A stretch of DNA of 64,000 nucleotides from Thuidium tamariscinum (lineage: Eukaryota; Streptophyta; Bryopsida; Hypnales; Thuidiaceae): assembly GCA_947034885.2 (NCBI GenBank), contig OX344753.2, positions 3,906,001 through 3,970,000 of the forward strand. The letters are read 5' to 3'. The notes below the pieces were generated by a model that worked only from the letters and a program-made list of their open reading frames with translations, was not told the origin of the DNA and did not search any database. The position numbers were made by a program, and so were the translations under genes. Of this stretch, positions 45,997 to 58,473 are shown in pieces; position 1 is the first letter of the stretch; every line of letters starts with the position of its first letter.

Positions 45997-46924
45997 TTAA
46001 CCCCTAAAGGACCATTGTCCCCTCGGGGGACAATTTGGAATTCGGGCAGGTTCCGTAGACCTCAATTTTTAATGAATCTTTTTGAAACTTTCTCATAAGA
46101 TAGGAAAACTGATTAGCTTCATGGGAATGTAATTTTTATTTCAATTGGTGACCAGGAGCAAAAGTTATACCACAAAAAGCCCAAATTTTCATTTGGCGGG
46201 CAAAATTTTTTTTTTGCAAAAAGTCAAAATTTAATTTTAAATTTTTTTTAAAAAAATAATATATTTTTGCCTATATGTGAAGCTTTGATTCTCTCTATTT
46301 GGACTTATAATGAGAAAGTTATGGACAATCTTGTTTTTCGGGCAATCTAAACAATTTCTTGAAAAAATAACTTATAGGATTCATTTTTGAATGCAATTTT
46401 CACAATTTTTCAAAAAAATTGTTGGACAAGGTTATGTTTACTTTCTAGAACAATCTCACCATTGGGATTATTGTATTTCAATCCCATCTTAGAGTTATTA
46501 ACCATTTAGTTTTTCTTTCAATCTTGGACCTACATCTACTTAACAATTTTTTAAAGAATGAAAATCAAGTGTTTTTTGTGTGAAATTTTTTTCCTAGACT
46601 CTCAACTCAATTTCTTAACACAAAAAATTATAAATTCAAAGTCTATAGTGCAAATTTTTAATACAAATTCTAGTCAAAGTCATCTGAAATTGCAAACCAC
46701 AGTTCAAAAAAACTTGTATTTCCAACTTTGAATGCTCATATCTTCCAATCTGTACGGTCAAACTTCATGAAATTTTTACCACTTGATCTCAATCAAGTTA
46801 AGTACAAGATCCTACGGTTAAATTCTTAAAAGAAATATTTTTTGTTTTCTTGGATGAATGCAACAGAAATGGTAGTTTTGAAAGGTTTTTGACAAGAAAA
46901 AGGCCTTGGTCCTTTAGGGGTTAA
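45997..46924. mobile_element. TTAA-bordered element, best-preserved copy (928 bp)
   Basis: It starts TTAACCCCTAAAGGACCA and ends TGGTCCTTTAGGGGTTAA, which is a perfect 18-bp inverted terminus including the border TTAA. The interior is non-coding, with runs such as 'ttatggacaatcttg' and 'aagttatacc'. The TTAA borders and CCC-starting ends match the layout of piggyBac elements (TTAA target, CCCT... terminus). The length and lack of a frame make it non-autonomous. Confidence 0.75.
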
Positions 46925-47329
46925 GAAAAAAATTTCAATGTCAAACCATGCAACAAAAAATATATTCTAAAAAAATACTAATTATTTTCTAGGGATTTCA
47001 AAGACTTACATGTACTCAAAAACATTTGAAACATTGAAGTTTGAATAATAAGGTAAAAGTTATGAGGTGTTTTATTTTGTGGACAATTAAGGTAGACAAA
47101 ATACATAAAGTTGTCTTTTGCTTTCAATTATGAGAATTTCCAAATAAAAATAGAGAGGGATACTACTTTTTATTAAAAAATTCTCTTCATTAGAGTTAAC
47201 AATTCTTCTAAAATTTATTTGCATATTAATAATTTTTATCTTTCATTCTATAATACCTTCTATGTTATAATTTTTTAAAAGATGAATATAAAAGTTGTTT
47301 TGATTTTAAAAAAATTTAATATGCCTTTA

Positions 47330-47920
47330 ATTCATTTTCTTACAAATTCAAACTAGACATGTTAGAGATCACATAAGAAAACAAAATACAACAATATCAC
47401 TTATGTATTGAAAGATTACAATGTTTGATTATGAAGGTGTTAAAACTACAAAAGTGACTTGACGTCTTCTGATCCTCTTTCACATCTTTTCACATGTCAA
47501 ATCTAAAAAGTTAGTCACCAAAAAAATATGAGGTTAAAGGGCCTAACATGCATAACTCCATTCAATTTACGGTTTCTCAAAATCTACCCTAAATTTTCTT
47601 CAAATAAATTTCTAATGCATTATTTTCTCCAAGATTTAATGTATATGAGGGTCATTTCTAAGAGCCCTCAATACTATGGAAAGTCAAGATTGCAATGGAC
47701 ACCCTTTATAAGATCTTGGATAGAAAAATCTCAATCAATCATCTTCAAAGTTGGATTTTTGATGCTAAAATTAGACTTCAAAAAGAATCTTCCACAAATA
47801 CATAGTACTAAAAATAACAACTTGGTTAAGTTTTATTTAACTTCAAAATATTGTAGACACCAAAATTTGGTGCCTTGGACAATTTTACAACAACAATCAA
47901 AGAAGAAATATTACTAACTT
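47330..47920. repeat. Dispersed repeat with an inverted copy at about 59930-60440
   Basis: Blocks 'caaactagacatgttagaga', 'gaaagattacaatgtttgat' and 'gggtcatttctaagagccct' recur as inverted complements in the last intron of the GDSL gene ('ctagtttgaatttg', 'atcaaacattataatctttc', 'gagggctcttggaaatgagc'). The two differ by many substitutions and small gaps, so they are old copies. The element type was not identified. Confidence 0.7.
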
Positions 47921-49053
47921 GAGCAAAATTTGTCTTTCCTTTGAAAATTAGTATCATATGCACTAATAAGGTACCAATAGGCAAGATTGTACATTTTACT
48001 CTATTTAAATATCAAAAAACATATTTTTAGAGTATTGTATTAAAACAAATGGAAAATAAATGAGAAAATTTTAAGTTCTTTATTGAAGTGGACAATTCAA
48101 ACATTTCTTGTCCTTTAGATGTCCACATTTAAGTTTGTTAGGATGAATTTTTTTTCATCCAATGTTTTTTTGATGATGCTTGAGTTCAATTTTAGTGAAT
48201 AGTATTGCAAATTCCTTCATTATGATATTATTGACATTTCTAAGGAAGATGCTTAATCCACAAATCATCTTTGTAGCATATTTTGGCCATTTCCTACTAT
48301 TTATTCTTGATTGAATTTTAGTTGTAAAAATGACATTTTCTAAATTTGAGTCCAATTAATGAAATGAAGCTTTTTCAAGTTTAGTTTCTATTCTAGTTGG
48401 AAAATTTGAAAAACTCATAAACTTCAATATTCTATAGCAATAGGAATTTTGATTTACATCCCCAATTCATTGGTTTTCTAATTTTAGAGAGATATGGTAA
48501 CTTTAGTTCATATCATGATGCTATACACTATAATATACATCTATGGCAAAAATTTCATTTTTTTTAGTTTGTTCCAATATGCTCTCTACTTGATAAAAAT
48601 TTTCTTCATTTTTCTCTAAAGAAATTAAGAGGTATTTCAAATTTTCCTCAAAAAACTTGAATAATTCTAGAACTTGTAGTAGACACATGACTTCATCTTT
48701 GAAAAATAAATGTGAAATTTTTCATTCATATCTAGTTTCAAAATGGTAGCAAACTATCTACTATTGTGTGATTAAAGCTTCATATCAATCCAAGAAGTTA
48801 TGAGTGATTGAAAAACATTTTAGTAGGAGGTTTAGTCATAGATGTATTTTAGCACCTGTTTTTAGGTTTTTTGCTATTTCAAGGTCATCTTGAAAACACA
48901 GTGAATTAATTGAATGAAATTTTTTTCACCAATGTGTTTGTATGTTGATTTTGAAGCACTTTTTAGTTTTGAAGTTTTTTCATTTGAGTAGGATTAGAAA
49001 TCAAATTTCACCTCCAAATGTGATTTGAAAAAAAAATACATCTTTTTTCAACA

Positions 49054-49466
49054 CTAACCCTTGAACGACGGACTGGTGACCGTGGAAATCATGCATTTTG
49101 ATTCCGTGTGACATCATCTACTTTGGAAAAGCCAAATATATTCATAGGAAGTCAAAGCCCTGTAGAAGATTTCCCCTTTCCACCCCTAAAACCGAGGACC
49201 AATAGTTGCACTTCCATTCTACAAGGGAAGATTCTCTCTCATTATGCGGACGCAAAACGTCCTCTTCAACGTTTAAGGGCTAAAGCATTATAATCTTACG
49301 ATTTATGCAACCAAATGACTCCAAATTTGATCCATATCATCTACAACATGCACACTACAAGATTGTATGGTTGAGATTTTCATACCTTCATGAAATTTTG
49401 ACCCATAAGGCTTGAAAAGCAAGGATATTTTTGAAACCAAAAAGGCCTTGGGCCTTGAGGGGTTAA
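49054..49466. mobile_element. Short TTAA-family element (about 0.4 kb)
   Basis: The left end is CTAACCCTTGAACGACGG. The right end is CCTTGAGGGGTTAA. The two are imperfect inverted complements. It is the smallest family member in the window and lies about 480 bp beyond the 3' end of P58IPK. Confidence 0.45.
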
Positions 49467-49944
49467 GAGATGGGTTGAATTTTTCAGGTGCTTCTACTTC
49501 AAAAATTATTTCATTGGGATTGCAGGGAGACTCATTAAAATCGGAAAGAGTAATCTTCAACCGTAATCCCTCTCACTACATTGAAAAAATTAAAACAACT
49601 GCATTCAAATGCTAACTTATCACTCGGCTGAATTGTTCAACAAACTTTTCAACCAGCTCCCATTTCATCCCGGACAACCAGTATTTTGGGAGGTGGCCCA
49701 AAAGAACTACACAATTAGAAGTCTTGTACTGTACAGAAAGTGCAGAAAGTTGGTAAGCTCAACAGTGGATCCCTGCATGGTTAAATCGCCGTGAATATTT
49801 ACAACTTTGTGTACGTTAGAACTACTGTGATTGAAACACAAGGAGTCTAGTAATTTTTAAGAACTTCAAATCCTTGGTATTTCCTGAACTTAACAACATA
49901 ATAGATGAATGGCTACGAAACTATTAGAAACTACTTCCTAAATT

Positions 49945-52900
49945 CTAAAAGTGAAAGCCTCCGCCAGGGAATCCTCCTTCAAATTGGAAAGAGAATGTTT
50001 GACCACCACCACCACCCCATTCATGGAAACCTTGTTCACCGCCATGCTCCTCCTCCAAGTCCTCCCCCCTATCATACCTTTCCCTCTTCTTTTCATCCCC
50101 AAGCACCTGGAACAGGAATAAATCCAATGTAAGAACTCAAAAATGAAGAACACCTAGCGCAATAACATACCAAAAAGCTACTACATATGGTGCCGTCCAA
50201 TCATTGGGATGTTGATCAACATCCTTAAGATAAACAACGAAGCACCAAATGAAATATATTAAACATGCGTAATTAACTGAGCCAATTTCTAATACAATAT
50301 GTGAAGGTCAAGGCAGGTAAATACACAAAAGTACATTAAGTTGTAACCAAATGAGAGCAAAGGAATCGAAATTCACCTCGTAAGCCTCAGCAACTTCACG
50401 GAACTTATCTTCAGCTGCTTCCTTGTTTTCCTGATTCTTATCAGGATGCCATTGAAGTGCAAGTTTTTTGTAAGCTCTTTTAATCTCTACTGCCGATGCT
50501 GTATTTGATAAGCCAAGTATTTTGTACCAATCCTTGCGTTTGCTCAGTTTCAAAGCATGCTCAGCTCTATGAAGCCCCTCCCTAAGATCACCGTCCTGCA
50601 AATGCCAAGCATGGCCAGTGCTTGTATTAGAAATTTAACCAGAATAGATCCTAGGGACAATCGAGAGTTCCAAAATCTCTCAACTGATGCATTGCTCACA
50701 TAATGAATCTCGACAATGTCAAAAGACAAACTATCAGAAGTCCTTGGTGTGGAAATTCATTGGAAAACACAAACAATTATTCACTTGGTTACAACTTCTA
50801 TGCTAATACTGGAATCTCTGAAATAATAAAGTAAACTCGGTCTCCTAACCTGTGGGTTTTGCTGGATAGCAGCCTTGAAATCAGCCACGGCTCCTTCCCA
50901 GTCCTCCACAAGCAACTTTGCTTCCGCTCTCTGCATGGGAACAAACAGTTTCAGGATTTCGATGTGAGGTCCAAAAGCAAATGTCTACTGCCTTTCAAAG
51001 CTGTTGTACAGCATAGAGAGGAGTGCAGAGAAAATTCTTCTCGCAGACACAAAAGCTTAATCAGGGTTGATTCCACAGATTATGGCCCCATCATGAGGCC
51101 ATAAACATGCTACATTGTTTCAGAGTGCACAATGACCTTGTCGTTGACAAAGAGAACATTGGACATCTACACGTCGTACAAAAAGTCGGCGTATGTAGAG
51201 TCAGAACCTGCTCTAATGCCTCGAGAGAAGAATCATCCATTTCAAGAACGAGAGAACAACGCGTCAAAGCATCCTTCCCGCGTCCAAGTTGCACAAGTGC
51301 CTTGCAAAGACCCATATTCAGCTTGATGATGTGAAGATTATGGTCTGGGATGACATCCAGAGCTGCAAGGTAGGCTTCGACTGCAGTGCGGAACTTGCTC
51401 TTTTCCAATGCGTCATCAGCCTGCAGGTATTACAACTTTTTGATCAGTTATGAGGGCTTCTCTGAAACTCCGTGAACTAAAATCTCATCAGAAAAATGAC
51501 GTGAAGTAGTTTCTAAGCACCGATGAATCAATCATCGGAATGTGTCGAGCGTCATGATCCCTCAAGCTCCACAAGAGAAGAATTCAAAAAATGAGCAGAT
51601 GGAAACAGAGTGTAGATCAACAAAATATGATCCTGTGTAGTGAGGGAAGGTTGACATACGGCCTTGGTCTTTCTCAGCAACATTTTCAATTTAAAATACT
51701 GCTTCTTGAGCTCTCCGTGTTCAGGGTCCAATCGGAGACCCGACTGGTAATGCCTGCACAAGGACCCAAGAATTCCAGGGTTATTGACAGCAAAAGAATC
51801 TGTAAGAGAAAAATTTCTCATCTCTGCTGAGCTAAAATTTACTAACTTGTAAAAGGTTCGAAAAATATAGTGGACGGAACAGCACCTGAGGGCGACTTCA
51901 TGATCAGCAAGATAGAGATATGCATTGCCACGAACAAGTAAAGCATCTAAGTCACTCTCATCCAGTTTCAGCACACGCCCTGCCTCAGAAACTGCATCGC
52001 TATATTCTTTCTTCTGTAAAGCCAATTTTGCTTTTAAAAGCCGTGCCTGTACAGAGCAATTCCATGAGCGGAAATAAATTAGATAAGTCACCAGTAGCGT
52101 TTGTCCAGGACTGCAATCATAGTAAGTTCCGCAGACTCAAAACTTCATCGTTCTAAATGAAGCCTCAAGATTGTTGGTTCACAAGGCACCTTTGTCCACT
52201 GCCGTGGATACAGGAAACTGAAACTTCTTGCGAACCACTACACTAGCACTCGTCTCCAAATAAGGACGTGACTGCTGCAATATTGGCTCAACACTCAATG
52301 GATGGTAGATCCATTAATGACAAACTCGGCAGAAAATCTAGGTGTACTTGCTACTGAGAATGCACGATTCAAAATTGATATACCATTGAAATATTTGCGC
52401 AAAAACCTCCTTTTAAACCTCAAGAACTTCGTCAAGAATGCTGGAACGAACTTAATTATAAATGAACATGGATGAAATGTACCTGAGCACACTCTGAAGA
52501 TAGATCCAAAACTTTCTCCAGAGCCTCTGCAGCCTGATCGAATTCCTCCGCAGCAAATAGTGCAGTCATCTGTTCTAGCAAAGCTGCAGCATGGGCAGAC
52601 TGCTTCAGCTCTTTTTGCCCAGTTGAGTGCTCAGGTTTCAACTCCAAAACCTTCTGGAAATCTTTGTTTGCGTCCTTATAACTGTAAGCACCAACATGAA
52701 CCAGGGTTCAGAGCGAAATTCACGAGAAGCTCCAGCCCCTTCGAAATCAAGATCAAAGGCACAGTCACCAGTGGCCTGACGCAGCATCGGCCGCTTACCG
52801 GCACATTTGACGCAAAAGCCGTCCTCTATTCAAGTAGCCTTGTAAGAACGTCGGGTCTACAGATAGGGCACTGTCTAGATCTGACAAAGCTTCTCGGTAC

Positions 52901-53760
52901 TTCCGTTGCTGTAAGTAGACAGCTGACCTCTTCGTAAACCCTAATGGCACGGTCGAATCCAACTCTGCAAAGCCAAACAGTGCATCGAGTTTGCAATATC
53001 AGTTGGTGAAAAGCCTGCAAGCTAATGCAAGAAACGAAGAATAAAAGCTCATCTTTCACCACTCTCATAAACCCAAATCAGAACGAAGTACAAATCTCTC
53101 TGTAGTTCGGAAATTCTGCTCACCAATGAATTTGCTATACTGTCTAAGCGCAATCGTATAATCTCCTTTAGAAAGTGAGGCATCGCCAGCTTGTAAATAA
53201 GATGCTGCAAACCAATGCGCTTAGAAATCAGAACTCAAAACGACAGGATTCAAGTTACCTCCCGCAGTCAAACCGAGGAATCATACTACCCTAAGTCAGA
53301 TTTGAAATAAACATTATACAACCCACACCATACTATAGAGGTCATCTTGTGGATGGTCGTACAACGTCTTGGAATAAATTCAGATTTTTTTGAAAGGAAC
53401 AAACTTGACCTAACTGAGCTAACTCCAGACCACCAAAACCTCAACCAAATACAAGATCGGACACTGTAAGACACTCATCCGCGGCGACAATTCTCTGCTT
53501 GCAATGGATTCCGAGTAATGCGCCTCCTACATCGAAACATTTGCAAAATGCCCATTCCACAAGCACATTACAAGACTACAGCTGTGTCCCAATTTTTTAA
53601 TCGCAGCAAGATGCGATTAAAGAGGGAATGCAAACGTCCAGCACACAACAAAGCTGAAGAAAGAAAGAAAGAAAGATGCATTACCAGCATCGGATGCGAA
53701 AACGTATAAAATCTGGGCCAAAATTACTCCAACTACTACAATGCCACGGTAGCAACGCAT
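49945..53760 (-). CDS. P58IPK: P58IPK/DNAJC3-like ER TPR-J-domain co-chaperone
   Basis: Ten exons on the minus strand were joined in frame: 53685-53760, 53124-53204, 52799-52964, 52483-52681, 51886-52046, 51660-51753, 51208-51420, 50850-50930, 50377-50595 and 49945-50106. They give 483 residues, close to the Arabidopsis protein. Residues 1-25 are a hydrophobic signal peptide. Tandem TPR repeats fill about 25-380 (for example [20 protein letters not shown] and [20 protein letters not shown]). A J domain follows with DWYKILGL, the helix [16 protein letters not shown] carrying the HPD motif, and [11 protein letters not shown]. The C-terminus is [11 protein letters not shown] then Gly/Phe-rich [12 protein letters not shown]. 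The family works in the ER lumen, where the TPRs hold unfolded clients and the J domain stimulates BiP. It is usually induced by the unfolded-protein response. No KDEL is seen. Confidence 0.96.
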
Positions 53761-55221
53761 CCCTTGAGTCGACACGAAAGCTTGGGATCCCACCAAAGCA
53801 GAAAACCACCTCCTGTGAACCTCACACGTCGAATAACCACGGGTTTCATCTTTCCTCCGCCTCATCTTCCCCACTCTCTTCAATGCAACCCCTTAAACCC
53901 TAAGCTACCCCTTCTTCCACAGCTTCAAAACACGAAGCACACGATCCGGTACAGAAATTTCACACAAGCAAAATTAAATACGAGATCTCTTGCAAGGAAA
54001 GAAGCAAATTCAGTACGTGATCTCTCACAAGCGAAATACACGATCTCTTTCGAATTTTCGAGATTTCGGAGCTAAAGCATGAGGATGCGACGGGATTCTC
54101 GAGGTGATTCTAGACTACGAGAAGCAGGAGTACATCGATCTAGAGTTGGGTTCGGCTGAAATTTGAGGACGGCGGGGGGTGTCCAGGAGAAAGAAAGTGA
54201 CGGCGTCGTGACAGGGGGTGGAAGCTGATGGCCTATCAGATTCAAGTGTGAGACACGTGGCAGTGTGGGGTTGGGGGAGGCTGGGACAGAGATGGAAGGG
54301 GCGTCATAGGGGGAACCTCGCCGAATGAAAAATTCATAATTCTTAGGGTGGACTCAAGCCGGATTTTGATGGATTGAAGTGTCCTTCACCTTGCAAAAAA
54401 AAATGACATTATTCAAGGGAAGAAATAATTGGGTTCCTTTACATGAAAGGCACAAAAAAAATCCAATCTTTTACCAAAAAGGGCTAATAAAAATTAACCT
54501 CATAACTATATTGGAGACCAAAATGGTCTAATGAATGACAAGAGAATTCTTGCATGTAAGAGAGAAGTGCAATTGTTCATCTTTGGAATTTTGTACAAAC
54601 AAGGGTAGTCATGAACAATAGTTTGGTCTCAAATGAATACTTCTGAATTTCTTAAGGTAGATGATTTGCAGTGTTTAAGAAAGCATCATTTCTATGGAGA
54701 CTAGTCCATCACTATAGGTTTAAAACTTGTAAATGAAGGATGGATGTAATTGAAAGATGGGACTAGAAATGAAAGATAAATATTTGAAAGGGTATCAAAG
54801 GAAGCAAGAAATGGGCTAATAGAAGTAGCTCATCAAGTATATTGAGGTGGATATGAAGGTTAGATGTATAGAATGGGATTAGGAACAAATGGTTTAAGGT
54901 TGGATGGCCACTTCCAACCCACCAAAGACAACTACCAACTCTTCTTTATTTCTTTAAGCCTTGATTGCTTGACCTTGAGCTATCTAGAGTTTGCTCATAG
55001 CTTCCCTAGTTTCTACTTGACAAGAACAGACAATAGTTTTTTACTTTGTAACAATGATAGCCTAATTCTCATAGCCAATAAATGCCAAAGTGTTTTTCAC
55101 ATAGTCAAACGATAATTTTTATATTCAAAAACTACTTTGAATCTATAACAAATACCACCACACACCATATAATAGTTAAAGTGCAATCATGCATATGACA
55201 TAAAAATAAATAGGAAATAAA

Positions 55222-55284
<63 letters not shown>

Positions 55285-58200
55285 TACTTTGTAACAAAAC
55301 TTGAATGACTTTCACTAAAGACACAAGCAAAGACATCTTAGATTATAGTGCATATTTGAGATAGTTTTGAATACCTAGGCTTGGAAAAAAATTAGACTTA
55401 CTTCCAAGACTATCCTACAACATATTTTAGAAATTCATTTCTTTTTGTTATGTAGGAAATTTAGTTAAGGCAACACATCTATTGATAGATAATTTTAGTG
55501 TTTAAAGATGAATTCAATGAGAAGAAAAAGATAAAAGCTCATTTGATTTTAGTACAAATAATACAAATTGTAAAAGCATGGCCTATTGATCCTTTAGTCT
55601 TTTAGAATTTAAAGTTAGAAGTGTTAGAAAAGTTACCATAAAGATAATTGATTTGCAGGTACTTGAAACATATTGCAGAGACCTATTTTTCTCACCTAAA
55701 ACTACAAGAGGCATAGAAGGATAGTTATTTCACTCTAACTTTCACTTATTTGAAGTTAAAGAGCTAGTAGACTAAAAATGTTTCAAAGAATAGATTTATA
55801 CTTTAAATTTTACTTTGATAGTGTATCATCTAATTAATACTTGAAGATTTGAACAAGAATAACTCTTGGAACTTACTTCAAAGTATTCAAAAACAAATGA
55901 AAAGGCTATTGTCTCTCAACTCAAGGTTTAAAAGTGCTAAAATTTCAATCTAGATTTAAGTGCAATGCAAACCTCCCTTGTGTCTACCATCTTGCCATAT
56001 GTGTACCTTTCAAATCATGATGGTTATAAAAAAGATCTTAGGTGGTCTCTTGGTTTATAAAAAAGAATATGGCATCTTAAATATTGAAGTTCAAATCCGT
56101 GGGCACTTTTCAAACACCTTCAACCTTTTGTGATGTGAATTCAAGTTTGTTTGTTTTTTTAATTTATCAAATTATTGATTTGAAGATAATTAAATTCATC
56201 TCAAAATAGTTTGAATTCATGGATTTTTAGACAAATTGAAAAGAAGACCTTTATTTATTTTCATCCCTAGGTACTTTACTAGTGGTTACTTTGGAAACAA
56301 AGTGAAACCTACTACAAGTTACATTTTAAGTGTTTGAGCTAATAATTTAAAAAACATTCAAGTTACTATAGCATCACTTTTAAAAAACATGTTGTATTAC
56401 AACTAATATATGCATATATATAATATAATATAGTAGTAATCCATAGTGTATACTTTGTAAATCTATACAAAGGATACTTTAGAAAGGAATAGAAGAATCC
56501 ATGTGAAGAGTTCCTACTTTCCATCTACAAGTAGGCTTAGTCAATATAATACTTCTTGTACAATTTAAGATTTCATGGTTTTTTTCTATTGTATATATAT
56601 AATTCATTTATATGAATTGTTTGACATATGGTGTATAGTTTCTATAGGTTGTGTTCAATAATTTTAGTTAGAATGTGCATGTTGTACTAATTGGTTCTAA
56701 AATCATATTTTAATTATTGACTTACAATATAGACGTATTGAAATGCCTCAAATTTCAATTTCAACTACCATAGGTGTAGAAAAATGGACAAAAGTAGAAG
56801 TAGAAAAAAGGGGCATATCTATTGTGAAATAATAGCTAAATAGTCCCCAAAATAAAAAGTATCAACACATGCATACATAGAATATAAGGTGCAGTGAAGT
56901 ATATAGGTTTTCATTATAGATTTTTCCAAATTAAATCTCAAAAAACACTTATTTGGCATTTTTTAATCTTTTTTTCGAAGCTTACTAACCTTGCAATGTT
57001 TAAACCCAAAATCCTAAGCTTATTAATCCTTTAATGCTGTGGACCACATATTTGTAGCATTCATTTACTTCAAAGTCATTTTTCATACAAATAGAAGCTT
57101 TTAGGGAGGTGGCAATTCAATTTTTTTAATATACAAAAAAACTACATATCATATAAAATCAAAGGTTTCAATAAATGATATTCCTTGTAATGAAAACAAG
57201 CAATAACAACAAATGCAAATGCAAATAAAATATACCTTCTCCTTTGAACAATTTAGAACTTCTACCTTTTTCTTTTTCTTTTATACAAGCCATCAAACAT
57301 TGGAAGCAAGAAAAAATTTGATGGAATTCTAAACTAAAGTAAAAGAATAACATAGCAAAATTGCCTTAAGAGGCTTCTTGTAAAGATGACAACTACGATT
57401 GTAATAGGATGATGAGTGTATACAAACCTTCAAAATTGAAAGAAAGAAACTATGCCTCCAATAGTTATTTGTTCAAAATTTTAAATTTTTTTACAAAAAG
57501 TCACAACAAAATTCATTACATTGCCATTTGGTATGGAAATCAATCTTCATCTAACGTATTAGGTAGAACCACTTGTAACCAATCAGCACCCCATCTCCAA
57601 CCTATACTATAGATTTAATTTATTTCCAGTTAAATTGGAACAGATTTCCAACCAGAGCTTGGAATGCATGTTTTCTTCTTTATCAAGGTTAGGACTAATA
57701 AGTTCACAATACATGTCCCAAAGCTAGTGAACAAGTAAGAAAGAAGTAATGAACAGGAATGAAGTTCTTCTACGGTTGTAATTGAAAGAGTCTACATATT
57801 GGCTAAGGTCTACAACACTTTTGGCCTTTCAAAATTCATAGTAGCTTCAGTTCATGTGATAAAATTACCAAACTTTTTGCAATCCTTGTCATTTTTATCT
57901 TTGTACCTTTGAAAATATTTGTTTTGCCTTATACTACACCAGATCATATCTCTAGTAGCTTAAATGATTGGTTACATGTGGTTCTACCTTAGACTATTGT
58001 ACTTCACTCAATCAATCTTGATGTTTTTATCTATTTTCATACAATCTCGTAGTGTATCATATAGCGTGGTCTTTATGTCCAAACATAGCATTAGTTTGAG
58101 TTCAACCAAAAGCTTCACACCATGGTGAGCATTTTAAAAATAAATAAATTATTATAGTTTTATAAAATCAAATCACAATATTTGGCTTTAAATAAGTTTA

Positions 58201-58473
58201 TATATGCTATAAATAATGAAATTTGGTATTTTTTTTAAAGTATACTTCTTGGCATCAATAAAATAAAATAAAAATAGAAAGAATACAAAAAATAGTCCTC
58301 TACAATTTTGAAGAAATTGTCTACATGAAATAAAGATCATAAAAATTTGAAAATCATTGATTTGACATTGATTTGTTGATAACACACCCCCAAAAAATTT
58401 AGACAATATTGTTTTCAAAAGAAAGTCGTTAAAAAAGCCACATTCATTTCACTCATACACTAATGTATGAGAT
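53761..58473. other. Gene-free stretch between P58IPK and the GDSL gene
   Basis: The first 500 bp (53761-54310) keep a balanced base composition and probably hold the P58IPK promoter and leader. From there to 58473 the DNA is AT-rich with an (ATT)n microsatellite. No gene or clear transposon was recognised. Confidence 0.55.
55221..55280. repeat. (ATT)n microsatellite
   Basis: About twenty ATT units in an uninterrupted run. Confidence 0.97.

Larger units (their letters stand above)
43790..49944. other. Gene-free, repeat-filled stretch between LSM5 and P58IPK
   Basis: About 6 kb contain no recognisable gene. The contents are an inverted-arm element (43860-44560), TTAA-bordered repeats (44885-45468, 45997-46924, 49054-49466), a repeat with an inverted partner in the GDSL gene intron (47330-47920), and AT-rich filler. 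The 129-codon frame at 47528-47917 lies within that shared repeat and is not conserved as protein. Confidence 0.6.

Noticed and set aside
47528..47917. 129-codon frame on the plus strand
   Set aside because: It lies within a dispersed repeat whose other copy (59930-60440) does not keep the frame.
51552..52091. 179-codon frame as one exon of the TPR gene
   Set aside because: It reads through two real exons and an intron. Splice sites at 51886 and 51753 restore the TPR repeats in phase.
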